Below, one piece after another: positions 1-11,470 of a stretch of DNA of 64,000 bases. The stretch is taken from the NCBI GenBank assembly GCA_016794785.1, contig JAEUHC010000013.1:372001-436000 (forward strand). The letters run 5' to 3'. Numbering within the stretch: the stretch's first letter is position 1; every line of letters starts with the position of its first letter. Source of the stretch: Opitutaceae bacterium (lineage in GTDB: Bacteria > Verrucomicrobiota > Verrucomicrobiia > Opitutales > Opitutaceae). The position numbers were made by a program, and so were the translations under genes. A model generated the notes under the pieces. The model made no database searches and was not told the origin of the DNA. It saw only the letters and a list, made by a program, of their open reading frames with translations.

Positions 1-6
1 GCTTGC

Positions 7-2190
7 TCATGCGCCCTCCGCCCGCGGTGGCGTCGGCCAGAGCAGCCGGCGCAACTCCACCGGCGATGTCACCGGAGCCTGGCACGCAAAATCCTCGCAC
101 ACGTAGGCGGTCGCGCGACCGTTGATCGGTTTCATGTCCGCGATCCAAGTGGAACGTGCGGCGAGCCACGACTGGCCTTCGTCGCCATCGGCCGCGAGCA
201 CCGCGCGGCGCGCACCGAGCGATTCATGCACGACCGCCGCCAGCGCGTGGAAATCCTCGCCCGTCGGATCGCCCGCGATCACGACGTGGCGCGGGGATTC
301 GAGCGCGAGCTCCACGGCGCAGAGCATCTGCGGCATCGCGTGCGGCGCGCGGCTCCACTGCGCGCGAAACGCCTCGATGGTCTGGCGACCGCGGGCACGA
401 CGGGCGTCGTCGTGCAGCAGCGTGGCGAGGCGCAGGAGGTTCATCGCCGCCACGCTGCTCGGCGCGGGCTCGGCGCCGTCGTAGTCTTCCTTCAGGCGCA
501 GCACGATGCTGGCATCGCCCGCCGCGGAGTTGAAGTAGCCGCCGCGCGCCTCGTCCCAGAACAATTCGTCCATGGTCGTCTGAAGCCGTTCCGCCCAGCG
601 CAGCCAGCGCACGTCGAACCCCGCCTCGTAGAGATCGAGCAGGCCCTGGATGAAATACGCATAGTCCTCCGCGAAGCCCTCGGCTGCGCCGCGCCCTTCG
701 CGCCAGCCGCGGAAGAGCACCCCGCGTTCGGCGTCGTGGAGTTCGCGCTCGATGAACTCCGCCGCGCGGACCGCCGCGGCGAGATAGTCCGCGTCACCCA
801 GCACTTGGCGCGCGCGCGCGTAGGCCGAGATCATCAGGCCGTTGTTGGCGGTGAGAATCTTGTCGTCGAGCAACGGACGCGGGCGCGCGGATCGCACGGC
901 ACGCAGACGCGTCAGCGCGACGAGCAGGCGGTCGTTGGCCTGCTCGGGCGAAAGGGAGAACTGCCTGGCCGTCTCGGCGAGCGTCCGCCGCTGCGCGAGG
1001 ATGTTTTTACCGCGAAACTCCCCGTGCGGATCAAGTCCCGCGGCGACGTTGCCATTTTCCTGCACGCCGAAGTGCGCGGAGAAAAATTCCGCGTCGCCGC
1101 CCAGCGCCGCGCGCAGCTCCGCCGCCGTCCAGACGTAGAACGCCCCCTCGGCGTGCCCGCCCTCGGCGAGGGCGCTGTCCGCATCCTCGGCCGTGTAGAA
1201 TCCGCCCGCCGGCGCGGTGAGATCGCGGGCCACGTAGTCGAAGATGTCGCGCGCCATCCACGCGAAGCGCTCGTCGCCCGTCGCCTGCCGCGCCTCGAGG
1301 CAGTTGATCGCGATCTGCGCCTGATCGTAGAGCATCTTCTCGAAGTGTGGCACGAACCACGCCTCGTCCACGGAGTAGCGGTGGTAGCCGCCGCCGATGG
1401 CATCGTGCAGGCCGCCGCGCGCCATCGCGCGGAGCGTGGCCGCCGCGAGGCGCACCGCCTCCGCGCCCATCTCGCTGCCGAGGCCCTGCAAGGCCGCGAT
1501 GCGGAAAAGGAAATTCAGGTTCGACGCGCGCGGGAACTTGGGCGCGCCACCGAAGCCGCCGTTCGCCGCGTCAAACGACTCGTAGAAATGCTCGAAGCCT
1601 TTCTCAAACGCCACACCCGCGGCCTCGGCCAGCGCACTCTCCCTCTCTCCCTGTCTCTCCGTCTCTCCGTCCCCTGTGGCCTTGCCCTCGTAGTGTTCCC
1701 GCAGCGTCGCGATCACGCGCTCGCCCTCGGCGACGAGTTTCTCCCGCTCATCGCGCCAGCCCTGCGCGATCGCGTGCAGGATTTTCGGGAAGCCCGCGCG
1801 GCCGTGCCGGTCCTCGGGCGGGAAATAGGTGCCGCCATAGAACGGCTTCAGCTCCGGCGTGAGCCACGCGCTGAGCGGCCAGCCGCCGTGACCCGTCATC
1901 GCCTGCACGTAGGCCATGTAAACCTTGTCCACATCGGGCCGCTCCTCGCGGTCCACCTTGATGGCGATGAAGTGCGCGTTGAGGATATCCGCGATCGCGG
2001 CGCTCTCGAACGACTCGTGCGCCATCACGTGGCACCAGTGGCACGTCGAGTAGCCGATGCTCAGGAAAATCGGCTTCTGCTCCGCGCGCGCGCGCGCAAA
2101 CGCCGCCTCACCCCACGGCAGCCAGTGCACGGGGTTGTCCGCATGCTGGAGGAGGTAGGGCGACTTTTCGCGCGCGAGGGCGTTGGGCAT
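7..2190 (-). CDS. Thioredoxin domain-containing protein, DUF255 (YyaL/SPATA20 family)
   Basis: Predicted 727-aa protein. The N-terminus ([18 protein letters not shown]) and the following thioredoxin-fold stretch with the motif STCHWCHVM (about residues 50-60) are diagnostic of the DUF255 domain. The rest is an alpha/alpha-barrel typical of the SPATA20/YyaL family, with motifs such as [24 protein letters not shown]. Length fits the family (about 650-750 aa). The open frame continues upstream to 2,550, but that extension would run over the divergent antitoxin gene and looks non-coding, so ATG at 2,190 is chosen. The biochemical role of the family is not settled; a redox or sugar-related role has been suggested from the fold. 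The stop lies at the window edge, so its downstream partner cannot be seen. Confidence 0.9.
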   Translation of the reverse strand: MPNALAREKSPYLLQHADNPVHWLPWGEAAFARARAEQKPIFLSIGYSTCHWCHVMAHESFESAAIADILNAHFIAIKVDREERPDVDKVYMAYVQAMTGHGGWPLSAWLTPELKPFYGGTYFPPEDRHGRAGFPKILHAIAQGWRDEREKLVAEGERVIATLREHYEGKATGDGETERQGERESALAEAAGVAFEKGFEHFYESFDAANGGFGGAPKFPRASNLNFLFRIAALQGLGSEMGAEAVRLAAATLRAMARGGLHDAIGGGYHRYSVDEAWFVPHFEKMLYDQAQIAINCLEARQATGDERFAWMARDIFDYVARDLTAPAGGFYTAEDADSALAEGGHAEGAFYVWTAAELRAALGGDAEFFSAHFGVQENGNVAAGLDPHGEFRGKNILAQRRTLAETARQFSLSPEQANDRLLVALTRLRAVRSARPRPLLDDKILTANNGLMISAYARARQVLGDADYLAAAVRAAEFIERELHDAERGVLFRGWREGRGAAEGFAEDYAYFIQGLLDLYEAGFDVRWLRWAERLQTTMDELFWDEARGGYFNSAAGDASIVLRLKEDYDGAEPAPSSVAAMNLLRLATLLHDDARRARGRQTIEAFRAQWSRAPHAMPQMLCAVELALESPRHVVIAGDPTGEDFHALAAVVHESLGARRAVLAADGDEGQSWLAARSTWIADMKPINGRATAYVCEDFACQAPVTSPVELRRLLWPTPPRAEGA

Positions 2191-2331
2191 GAGGGCCAGA
2201 GCCAAGGGCAAATCCCGGCGGAGGCAAAGCGGCAAAAAGAAACCGCTGTCATGCCGCTGGCAGCTCTCGCGATTGGTGTCACGGGCTCCGTGGCTTGCCT
2301 TTTGAGTCCGTGTTCGTGCATTCTTCACCGC

Positions 2332-3009
2332 ATGGTTTCGCTTTCTACAGATGTTCCGTTGGGCACAGGAGCATACACTGTGAATGAGGTCGCGTGTTTT
2401 GCTAGAATGCATCCGGGCACTGCCCGTCGTTGGTTTTTCAGCAACAACATGGGCAAGGCCGTTGTTCCCGATAGGAATCCAGATCGCTTCCTGACCTTTA
2501 TCGATTTCGTCCAAGCATTGGCCGTTAGAAATTTGCGGGTTAACCACCACGTTGCTCTGTCAACAATCAGAGAGGCGCTACAATACGCAAAAGACGAGTT
2601 TGGCATGGATCATCCATTCGCGCGCCGTCACAGGACCTACCTTGATGGCCGGCAGATTATCATTCGACCAGAGAATGCACCTGCACCGGTGCAGGCCAGC
2701 GGGCGAGCGAAGGGGCAACATGTGATGAAGCCCATCGTGGAGACTTATCTCCGAGACATCAGTTTCGACGCAGACCTAGGACTGGCGCGCCGTTATCTGG
2801 CCTATCAGTTTAAGGATCGTTGCGTGATGATGGACCCTGACGTCCAGTTCGGTCAGCCCTACGTCGAGTCGGCTGGCATTAGTGCGCGCCGACTGGCTGA
2901 TGCCGTTCAAGAGGAGGGGAGCTTTGATGCAGCCGCTGAAGCATTTGGGGTCCACGTAGACGATGTTGTCGCAGCACACCGATTCATCGACGAACTCAAA
3001 GTCGCGTGA
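2332..3009 (+). CDS. DUF433-like antitoxin with N-terminal MerR-like HTH
   Basis: 225-aa protein. The N-terminus ([21 protein letters not shown], about residues 13-34) reads as a MerR-like winged helix. The C-terminal about 60 residues ([31 protein letters not shown] and on) match the DUF433 pattern found in antitoxins paired with PIN-like toxins. Its stop overlaps the downstream toxin start by 4 bp (GTGA), which implies translational coupling. Base composition is clearly lower in GC and codon use is more AT-rich than flanking genes, which suggests horizontal acquisition. It probably binds its own promoter and neutralises the toxin; this is inferred from the pairing. Confidence 0.75.
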   Translation: MVSLSTDVPLGTGAYTVNEVACFARMHPGTARRWFFSNNMGKAVVPDRNPDRFLTFIDFVQALAVRNLRVNHHVALSTIREALQYAKDEFGMDHPFARRHRTYLDGRQIIIRPENAPAPVQASGRAKGQHVMKPIVETYLRDISFDADLGLARRYLAYQFKDRCVMMDPDVQFGQPYVESAGISARRLADAVQEEGSFDAAAEAFGVHVDDVVAAHRFIDELKVA

Positions 3010-3443
3010 ATGCGCCTGTCAGGCTTCTGCTCGACGAAAACACGGGGGCGCCGTTCGTCGCGGCTCTTCGCCAAGTGTCTGGCTTGAACAAGCGACAGCC
3101 GTGTGAGGTGGCGCACACGATCGAGCTGTTTGGCAAAGGCGCAAAGGACATAGAGTGGATTCCGAGGATAGTGAATGACCGTTGGCTACTTATCACCGAG
3201 GATCGCGGTCGAAATTCACGCCAAGAAGATCGGCTTCCGCAGCTTTGCCGACTTCATCGCATAACTCACGTATTGGTGTTGCCAGCCTTGCTCAGGCGCG
3301 GCGGCCAGTTCGAAAAGATGCGCGCGATATTGGCCGTTTGGCCCGAACTGCTGGCATTATCAGCAGAGCCGGTAGGGTTGCGGGCTAGGCTCAAATACTC
3401 CAGCTCAGCATGTAACGGATTCCGCTTGGAGCACGTGAGCTAA
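3006..3443 (+). CDS. PIN-like (DUF5615-type) toxin of a type II TA pair
   Basis: 145-aa protein with a GTG start overlapping the antitoxin stop. The N-terminal LLLDENTGAPF and the later WLLITEDRG are acidic motifs characteristic of the DUF5615/PIN-like fold (LLDEn...itrD), where the Asp/Glu residues would coordinate the metal of an RNase. Expected partner: the DUF433-like protein immediately upstream. It shares the low-GC composition of the antitoxin. RNase activity is inferred from the family only; an alternative is a non-toxic PIN-like domain protein. Confidence 0.7.
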   Translation: MNAPVRLLLDENTGAPFVAALRQVSGLNKRQPCEVAHTIELFGKGAKDIEWIPRIVNDRWLLITEDRGRNSRQEDRLPQLCRLHRITHVLVLPALLRRGGQFEKMRAILAVWPELLALSAEPVGLRARLKYSSSACNGFRLEHVS

Positions 3444-3473
3444 CGCTAGCCCGATTGCGTCGCCTAGGCTCGG

Positions 3474-5342
<1,869 letters not shown>

Positions 5343-5465
5343 CGGAACCGGATAACAGACCGGGTCGCGGGCGTGGCGTCAACGAACAGTTGTTTTTGTG
5401 GGAGGAGCTTTCCGCCCCGACGCGCTATCACCCCTGCAAGCAGTAGAAGCCCTTCCCACCCGATC

Positions 5466-6380
5466 TCACCGCGCCGCCATCAGCGCCACGCAGCCCGCCA
5501 CCGCCAGGACGCCGCCCAGAATCGCGCGACGCGGCGGGCGGTCGCCCTCGAGCCAGAACGCGATGGGAATCGAGAGCAGCGGCGCCGTCGCCGCGATCGG
5601 GAGCACGATGCCGCTGGGCGTGGTCGCCAGCGCCCACTGGTAGCAGCCTACGCCGAGCACCGGGCCGGCGAGACCGTTGCCCAACATCCAGAGATCGCCC
5701 CGCCGCCGGTCGCCGGGCACGGCCTCAGCCGGCGTCGCCGGCAGCCGCCCGATCAGGCGCAGCACGAAAAACCAGATGACGACAAACACCAGCCCCGCGA
5801 GGATGCGCTGGTAGGCGGTGGTGAGGCCAAACGCGGCGTTGTTCGCCACCTCGCCCGCGGCCTCGGCGACGTTCACGCCCTTGCGGCTCACCAGCGCGCC
5901 AAAACCCTGCCCGCAGGCCGACAGAAACCCGAAGAGAAACCCGATCGGCTGCACCTGCACGCGCGGCGGACTCGCCCGGCTCGGCGTAATCGCGATCGCC
6001 ACGCCCGCGAGGATGAGCGCACCCCACGCGATTTGCGCGGCGGTGAGCGGCGTGCCGAGCCACAGCCACTCGCCCAGCGCCGCGATCGGCGCGGCGAGGC
6101 ACTGCGTCATCAGCACCGTGAGCCGGGAGCCCAGCAGCGGCAGCGCCGCAAACACCGCGAGATCACCGAGCCCCATGCCGATGACGCCGCTCGCGAGAAA
6201 CCACGGCACGCTCGCGCTCCCCAGGCCGCCGCCCAGCGTGTGCGCAAACGCCCCGAGCAGTAGCGTCGCGACGATCAGCCGGCCGGTGTTCGCGCGCACC
6301 GGGCCCAGCAGGCGCACGCTGCGGCTGGCGCAGGTGGCGTTGAGCGCGAAGAAAAACGCGGCGAGGAAGGAGGCGAGCAT
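5466..6380 (-). CDS. EamA/DMT family transporter
   Basis: 304-aa, strongly hydrophobic protein with about ten predicted membrane segments in two EamA-like halves. The first half starts at MLASFLAAFFFALNATCASR, the second near FLFGFLSACGQGFGALVSRKG. The C-terminus ends in a typical GGVLAVAGCVALM helix. It belongs to the drug/metabolite transporter superfamily; the substrate is not predictable. It is divergent from the deoxyhypusine-synthase-like gene, with about 100 bp between the starts. Confidence 0.88.
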   Translation of the reverse strand: MLASFLAAFFFALNATCASRSVRLLGPVRANTGRLIVATLLLGAFAHTLGGGLGSASVPWFLASGVIGMGLGDLAVFAALPLLGSRLTVLMTQCLAAPIAALGEWLWLGTPLTAAQIAWGALILAGVAIAITPSRASPPRVQVQPIGFLFGFLSACGQGFGALVSRKGVNVAEAAGEVANNAAFGLTTAYQRILAGLVFVVIWFFVLRLIGRLPATPAEAVPGDRRRGDLWMLGNGLAGPVLGVGCYQWALATTPSGIVLPIAATAPLLSIPIAFWLEGDRPPRRAILGGVLAVAGCVALMAAR

Positions 6381-6477
6381 CGGCGGCGGCCGAGCGCAGC
6401 CGCGGCCGGGGCGCGACGCGAAGGTTTTTTGTGGCGTTGCGTTTCAGCGCCTCTCTATGTCTCGCGGCACACCTGCC

Positions 6478-7524
6478 ATGAAATCCAAGCGCCCGACCCA
6501 ACGCCCCGAGGACATCAACGCCGCGCTCGCCGCGAAGAAGGGCCCGGTCTCGAAGTTTCTCGCGAGAAACTACCACCACTTCAACGCCGCCGCGCTGCTC
6601 GACTCCGCCAAGGGCTACGAGACCCACCTCGCCGCGGGCGGCAAGATGCTCGTCACCCTCGCCGGCGCCATGTCCACCGCCGAGCTCGGCATCTCCCTCG
6701 CCGAGATGATCCGGCAGGACAAGGTCCACGCCATCGTCTGCACCGGCGCCAACCTCGAGGAGGACATCTTCAACCTCGTCGCCCACGACTACTACGAGCG
6801 CGTGCCGCACTACCGCCACCTCACCGCCGCCGACGAGGTGAAGCTCCTCAACCGCCACATGAACCGCGTGACCGACACCTGCATCCCCGAGATGGAGGCG
6901 ATGCGCCGCATCGAGTCCGTCGTGCTCGAGGAATGGGTGAAGGCCGACCGCGCCGGCGAACGCTACTTCCCGCACGAGTTCATGTATAAGATTCTTCGCG
7001 GCGGTAAGCTCAAGAAGAGCTACCAGATCGACCCGAAGAACTCGTGGATGCTCGCCGCCTGCGAGAAGAACCTCCCGATGATCGTCCCCGGCTGGGAAGA
7101 CGCGACGCTCGGCAACATGTATGCCGGCCACGTGATCAGCGGCGACGTGAAGAACGTCCACACCGTCCGCACCGGCATCGAATACATGACCTGGCTCGCC
7201 GAGTGGTATACGAAGAACGCCAAGAAACTCCGCAACAAGGAGGGCTCGATCGGCTTCTTCCAAATCGGCGGCGGCATCGCCGGCGATTTCCCGATCTGCG
7301 TCGTGCCGATGCTGCACCAGGATCTGCAACGCACCGGCGTCCCGCTCTGGGGCTACTTCTCCCAGATCAGCGACTCGACCACAAGCTACGGCAGCTACTC
7401 CGGCGCCGTCCCCAACGAGAAAATCACCTGGGGCAAGCTCGCCGGCAGCACGCCGAAATTCATCATCGAAAGCGACGCCACCATCGTGGCGCCGTTGATT
7501 TTTGCGTGGGTGCTGGGGCAGTAA
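6478..7524 (+). CDS. Deoxyhypusine synthase family protein
   Basis: 348-aa protein matching the deoxyhypusine/homospermidine synthase family. It has the Rossmann NAD-binding stretch (MLVTLAGAMSTAELGISLAEMIRQDKVHAIVCTGAN, split here only to name it), VHTVRTGIEYM, and the C-terminal NEKITWGKLA. The Lys of WGK aligns with the lysine that forms the enzyme-imine intermediate in eukaryotic DHS. Bacteria lack hypusinated eIF5A in general, so a polyamine (homospermidine-like) or other role is more likely. An in-frame ATG at 6,457 is an alternative start; 6,478 begins the conserved region. Confidence 0.88.
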   Translation: MKSKRPTQRPEDINAALAAKKGPVSKFLARNYHHFNAAALLDSAKGYETHLAAGGKMLVTLAGAMSTAELGISLAEMIRQDKVHAIVCTGANLEEDIFNLVAHDYYERVPHYRHLTAADEVKLLNRHMNRVTDTCIPEMEAMRRIESVVLEEWVKADRAGERYFPHEFMYKILRGGKLKKSYQIDPKNSWMLAACEKNLPMIVPGWEDATLGNMYAGHVISGDVKNVHTVRTGIEYMTWLAEWYTKNAKKLRNKEGSIGFFQIGGGIAGDFPICVVPMLHQDLQRTGVPLWGYFSQISDSTTSYGSYSGAVPNEKITWGKLAGSTPKFIIESDATIVAPLIFAWVLGQ

Positions 7525-8044
7525 GACCGCCAGCAGCTCTCATTGCCCGTAAGCTGGCGCCGGTCGATTTGGCTTCGGCTTCTCTGTCAGATCCGGCCGG
7601 CCGTATAATTCCGGAAGCGACACTGCAAAAATACGATCGCTTCGCGCACAGCTGGGCAAACCTTCGCCGGTTTCATTTGCCTCTGGGAGGGCGCGGACTC
7701 CGCGCCGCGCCAGCTCGAAAGGCGTCGGCGAACGGACGATGAAAGTGCAGCGAGGAGAAGGCCCCACGGCCCTCGTTTGATGGCGTGAGTCCGCGCGCCT
7801 GCGGCTCGCATTATGCGAGGCCGCCGCGGACGTCGGATTGCAAAATACCCAGGGTGCGGGAAGGCGGATTTGGCCGCGCGATCCGACAATGATCTTGGTC
7901 CCCGTCAGTTAGCCTCGAAGCGGAGCCGTTGGCATGAAGCGGGCGTAGCAAGGGCGTGGGTGCGGGCCGTCGAAAGCGGCTCTTGGGACAAATCTCCGCC
8001 CCCTCCCCTCGCCTCCCTTCTCACCACGCCGACTCATTCGCCTC
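7525..8044. other. 520-bp intergenic region without a credible gene
   Basis: Short open frames here lack convincing composition and family resemblance. The stretch holds small palindromes (for example a GGCGCGGA/TCCGCGCC pair near 7,690-7,706) and a larger palindromic element at 7,789-7,831, listed separately. It should contain the promoter of the downstream LuxR-type regulator, but no clear -35/-10 pair can be assigned by eye. Confidence 0.5.
7789..7831. repeat. Palindromic REP-like element
   Basis: An outer 7-bp inverted repeat (GTCCGCG at 7,789 and CGCGGAC ending at 7,831) encloses an inner perfect hairpin CTCGCA-TTA-TGCGAG (7,805-7,819). The nested symmetry in non-coding DNA is typical of repetitive extragenic palindromes. 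Copy number in the genome is unknown. Confidence 0.45.
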
Positions 8045-8812
8045 ATGATCCTCTTGGAACACTCCGCCACCGGCCCCGCCCTCGCGGGCGAAGACATTTC
8101 CCACCCGGACCCGAAGTCGCGCGCGACCTCGTTCGATCACGTCGTTCGCAGCAAATGCCAGGGCGACCCGGTCACCGTGCTCCTGGCCGAGGAACGCGCG
8201 ACGGTCCGCCGGGCATTTTGTGCAAACTTCCGTCCCGCCGACGGCATCGTCGTGGTGGGCCAGGCCGACGACAGCAGCCAGGTGCTCGGCTCGGTCGAGC
8301 GACTTCAGCCGGATGTGGTGGTGATCGCGGTGAAAATGGCCCTGCGCCTCGGACTTGAAACCCTGAGCCGCACGCTCAAGGCCCGTTGGGGATCCGATCT
8401 GGTGGTGCTGTTGCCGAATCGCGAATCCCCTTTCGTCATGCACGTCGCGGCGTCCGGTGCGGCGGGGTATCTTTCGGAACAGGACTCCGCCGGCCAGATG
8501 ACGGCCACGATTTGCCAGGCGCATGACCATGCGGATGGCCGCCGCTGCGGAGTGGGCCGGCTCCAAGGGACATCGCGGCTTTTCCTCACCGACGATCCCG
8601 CCTGCGGCAAGGAGACGATGCACCTCTCCACCCGCGAGCGGGAAGTCCTGCACTGGGTCGCCGAGGGCAACGCCAACAAGCAAATCGCGGCGAGGCTCAG
8701 CCTCAGCATCAAGACCATCGAGAAGCACCGGCAGAATCTCATGGATAAGCTCGGCATCCACGAGACGGCGACCCTCACGCGCTACGCCCTCTATGCCGGC
8801 ATCGTGCAATAG
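8045..8812 (+). CDS. LuxR-family response regulator with degenerate receiver
   Basis: 255-aa protein with an N-terminal receiver-like domain (about residues 40-165) and a C-terminal LuxR/GerE HTH. The HTH motif is LSTREREVLHWVAEGNANKQIAARLSLS followed by IKTIEKHRQNLMDKL (about residues 195-235). In the receiver, the strand-3 position that normally carries the phosphorylated Asp reads VVVIAVKM (Ala instead of Asp), and the usual Lys after the GYL motif is Glu (GYLSEQ). It therefore probably does not work by classical Asp phosphorylation. It stands at the head of the stress-gene block and may control it, but no operator is visible. Confidence 0.85.
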   Translation: MILLEHSATGPALAGEDISHPDPKSRATSFDHVVRSKCQGDPVTVLLAEERATVRRAFCANFRPADGIVVVGQADDSSQVLGSVERLQPDVVVIAVKMALRLGLETLSRTLKARWGSDLVVLLPNRESPFVMHVAASGAAGYLSEQDSAGQMTATICQAHDHADGRRCGVGRLQGTSRLFLTDDPACGKETMHLSTREREVLHWVAEGNANKQIAARLSLSIKTIEKHRQNLMDKLGIHETATLTRYALYAGIVQ

Positions 8813-8854
8813 GATGAAGCCGGATCACTTCCCTCGTCAGCCCACTTTTTCCCC

Positions 8855-9502
8855 ATGACTTCGACTTCATGCGCCCCGCACACCGCGCCGCGGGTGGCCG
8901 ACAGTTTTTGGCCCCGGGATTATCGGCTGCGCCGGGCGGCTCGCACCCCACGGACCGGCTATGAGACCGCCTCCAACCTCTACGAGCTGTTCGTGCTCGA
9001 TGTCTCCCTCGTCGTGGCCGGCGCGTGCCAGGCGGACCGGATGGCGCGGGTTTTCTTCTCCTCGATCCCCTCCGACCAAATCCCGTTGCGCGAACTTGTG
9101 CTGGGGTTGGTGCAGTCCGCCCGCGGCTGTCTCCCTGCGCTCCCTTCCGCGTTGAGTGAGGAGGGGGTGGTGCTCTACTCGGTCCGTGATCGCGTGGTCG
9201 AGGTCTTGCTCAAACCCGTCGGCGCCCGGCGCGACGGAGCGACGGCCGCCCACGCATCCAACGTAATCGGCGCCCGCTTGGTGGGCATCTTTGCCGATGT
9301 CGCGCAACATCTCGAATCGATCGCTGCGCGAGCCGGCGCAGACGCCCGCCTGCTGGGTTCCGACCGGCTCAACCAAGCGCTGCTGGGCTGGGCCGAGGCA
9401 TGGCGTGGCTACCGGCACGACCTACACCGGCGCGAGCAGACATTCCGGGCGCAGGCCTACGCCGCGGGCCTGGACCTCTCGCCCCGGGTGCAAAGCGCGT
9501 AG
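8855..9502 (+). CDS. Hypothetical protein (215 aa)
   Basis: No family recognised. The protein is soluble and has no signal peptide. It is rich in Ala/Arg/Leu, with predicted helices such as YELFVLDVSLVVAGACQ and RLNQALLGWAEAWRGYRHDLHRREQTFR. It begins 42 bp after the LuxR-type regulator on the same strand and precedes the PRC-barrel/BON gene, so it may be co-transcribed with the stress block. High G/C at third positions supports coding. Confidence 0.55.
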   Translation: MTSTSCAPHTAPRVADSFWPRDYRLRRAARTPRTGYETASNLYELFVLDVSLVVAGACQADRMARVFFSSIPSDQIPLRELVLGLVQSARGCLPALPSALSEEGVVLYSVRDRVVEVLLKPVGARRDGATAAHASNVIGARLVGIFADVAQHLESIAARAGADARLLGSDRLNQALLGWAEAWRGYRHDLHRREQTFRAQAYAAGLDLSPRVQSA

Positions 9503-9590
9503 CCGCTCATTTTCCCAACATCAGCGCCGGCTTAACGGTCCGGCCCTCCTTCCAACGCCCACAAGAAAACCAAAAGAGAAAGCCACCACC

Positions 9591-10784
9591 ATGATCACAT
9601 CCCGAGCAAAATTCCTCACACGAGCTTCCCTCGCGTGCCTCCTGTTCCTGCCGGCGCTCGCGGCGCAGCCAGCCACCACCTCCACCCGATCGGACCGTGA
9701 TTCGACTGACCGGCCCGATGCCGATCACCGCCTGCGCACGAAGCATACCGGGGCGACGCTCAAGGCCAGCGATCTCATCGGCATGAAGATTGAAAATGCC
9801 CAAGGGGATAAGATCGGCGAGGTCGAGGAGCTCGCCGTCGACCTGCGATCCGGGAGCGTCGTGCAACTCATCGTGAGCAGCGGCAGCATCCTGTCCGGAG
9901 GCGAGCGCCATGTCGCGGTGCCCCCGGGGCAGATTCGCTACGGGGACAAGAATCAATCCCTCCGTTTCGACATCACGCCCGAGCGCCTCAAAGCCGCCCC
10001 CGCCTTCGCGATGTCGCAGTGGTCCGAATTCTATGAGTCCGACCGGGTGAACCAGTCCGACCGCTACTTCGGCTCTGAGACCGCCGGGGATCGCCGCGCC
10101 GCCACGAACAGCCGGACCGAGGCGGGCCGGGTGCACAAGGCGACCAAGATCATGGGATCTGCGGTGCGAAATCTGCAGGACGAGAAAATCGGCTCCGTGG
10201 ACGACCTCGTCATCGATCTCCCGGCCGGCCGGGTCGTCGCGGTGGTGGTTTCCTCCGGAGGATTTCTGGGCTTGGGCGACACCATGAGCGCGGTGCCGCC
10301 GACCGCGTTCCGTTTGGATGGGGCCCCCGGCCGACTCCAGCTCGACACCACCAAGGATGCGCTGCGCAACGCGCCCCGCTTCCAAGCGGGCCAGTGGCCG
10401 GATTTCGGCGACGCCGACTACACCGCCGGAGTTTACCGCGCCTATAATCAGGAACCTTATGCGAGCGGCCAAAGAAACAAGCCGGCGGCTGCCGACAACA
10501 CCGCCCGCAACGCCCGCGATCGGAACCGCGATACCCTCACGCCCACCGATCAAGGCAGCAGCGCGGAAGACGTGGCCATCACCCAACAGATCCGCAAGGC
10601 GGTCACCTCCACCGATGGATTCTCCGTCACGGCGAGGAACGTGAAAATCATCACGGTCAATGGCCGGGTCACCCTGCGCGGTCCCGTCAAAACCGCCGAG
10701 GAGAAAAGCCAGATTGCCGCCCTGGCCGCCCGCGTCGTCGGTGCGGACAACGTGGACGATCAACTCGAGGTCGTCGCCCGCTAA
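9591..10784 (+). CDS. Secreted PRC-barrel and BON domain protein
   Basis: 397-aa protein. The N-terminal signal peptide ends near LPALAAQPA (about residue 25). Two PRC-barrel-like domains follow: SDLIGMKIENAQGDKIGEVEELAVDL (about residues 60-140) and IMGSAVRNLQDEKIGSVDDLVIDL (about 185-270). A C-terminal BON domain ends the protein (ITQQIRKAVTSTDGFSVTARNVKIITVNGRVTLRG and on, about 325-397). BON domains bind membranes or phospholipid, and PRC-barrels mediate protein association, so a periplasmic envelope-stress role is likely. ATG at 9,591 is preceded by a purine-rich stretch (AAAAGAGAAAG) and gives an intact signal peptide; the longer frame upstream overlaps the previous gene. Confidence 0.85.
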   Translation: MITSRAKFLTRASLACLLFLPALAAQPATTSTRSDRDSTDRPDADHRLRTKHTGATLKASDLIGMKIENAQGDKIGEVEELAVDLRSGSVVQLIVSSGSILSGGERHVAVPPGQIRYGDKNQSLRFDITPERLKAAPAFAMSQWSEFYESDRVNQSDRYFGSETAGDRRAATNSRTEAGRVHKATKIMGSAVRNLQDEKIGSVDDLVIDLPAGRVVAVVVSSGGFLGLGDTMSAVPPTAFRLDGAPGRLQLDTTKDALRNAPRFQAGQWPDFGDADYTAGVYRAYNQEPYASGQRNKPAAADNTARNARDRNRDTLTPTDQGSSAEDVAITQQIRKAVTSTDGFSVTARNVKIITVNGRVTLRGPVKTAEEKSQIAALAARVVGADNVDDQLEVVAR

Positions 10785-10847
10785 GCCGCGCGCGCGATCA
10801 TCGTTCCGCCCTTTCAGCGTCCCAAAAACCAAAAACAAGGAAAAGCC

Positions 10848-11450
10848 ATGTCTAAAAAATCCGTATTCTGCATCGCCACCTCGCGCCTCCAGGCCGAGCA
10901 AATTGTCGAGCGCCTCAAGGCCGAGAATTTTTCCAACAACGCCATCTCGGTCCTGTTTCCCGACAAGGAGACCAGCCGGGACTTCGCCCATGAGAAGAAC
11001 ACCAAGGCGCCGGAGGGCGCAGTCGCCGGCGCAGGCACCGGCGGTGTCGTCGGCGGCGCGCTCGGGTGGGTGGTCGGCATCGGCGCCCTTGCCATCCCCG
11101 GGGTCGGCCCGTTCATCGCGGCGGGGCCCATCATCGCCGCTCTCAGTGGCGCGGCGGCCGGAGCTGCCGTCGGTGGTATCGCCGGCGCCTTAATCGGCCT
11201 CGGCATCCCGGAAATCGAGGCCAAGCGCTACGATGGGAAAATCAGGAAGGGGAACATCCTGATCTCCGTCCACACCGAGAACTCCCAGCAGATCGATTGC
11301 GCGAAGGAGATCTTCGAGCAGGCGGGGGCCGATGACATCTGCACGAGCGGGCATTCCGCCGTGCCAAAACCCGATGACAAGCGCCCGGCGCCCCTCGATC
11401 CATCAGCCCGGCCCACGACTTCCGTCTATTACGAACGAACGAATTCTTAA
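10848..11450 (+). CDS. Glycine-zipper membrane-associated stress protein
   Basis: 200-aa protein. The N-terminal domain (VFCIATSRLQAEQIVERLKAENFSNNAISVLFPD) resembles the general-stress YflT/DUF1269-like fold. The centre (about residues 55-125) is a long Gly/Ala-rich hydrophobic segment with repeated GxxxG, as in glycine-zipper membrane proteins. A soluble domain (ISVHTENSQQIDCAKEIFEQAGADDI) follows. It probably sits in or on the inner membrane. It is followed by a strong intrinsic terminator at 11,471-11,506, which marks the end of the stress transcription unit. Confidence 0.75.
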   Translation: MSKKSVFCIATSRLQAEQIVERLKAENFSNNAISVLFPDKETSRDFAHEKNTKAPEGAVAGAGTGGVVGGALGWVVGIGALAIPGVGPFIAAGPIIAALSGAAAGAAVGGIAGALIGLGIPEIEAKRYDGKIRKGNILISVHTENSQQIDCAKEIFEQAGADDICTSGHSAVPKPDDKRPAPLDPSARPTTSVYYERTNS

Positions 11451-11470
11451 GCGGAACTTCGCAGAGTCGC

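Noticed and set aside
2191..2550. N-terminal extension of the DUF255 protein to 2,550
   Set aside because: It overlaps the divergent antitoxin gene and has no resemblance to the family N-terminus; the conserved protein starts at 2,190.
226..3009. Long plus-strand frame over the DUF255 gene
   Set aside because: It is the antisense shadow of a high-GC gene; only the part from 2,332 is a real gene.
7525..8044. Possible CRISPR or tRNA in the long intergenic region
   Set aside because: No regularly spaced repeats and no cloverleaf; only palindromic elements were found.
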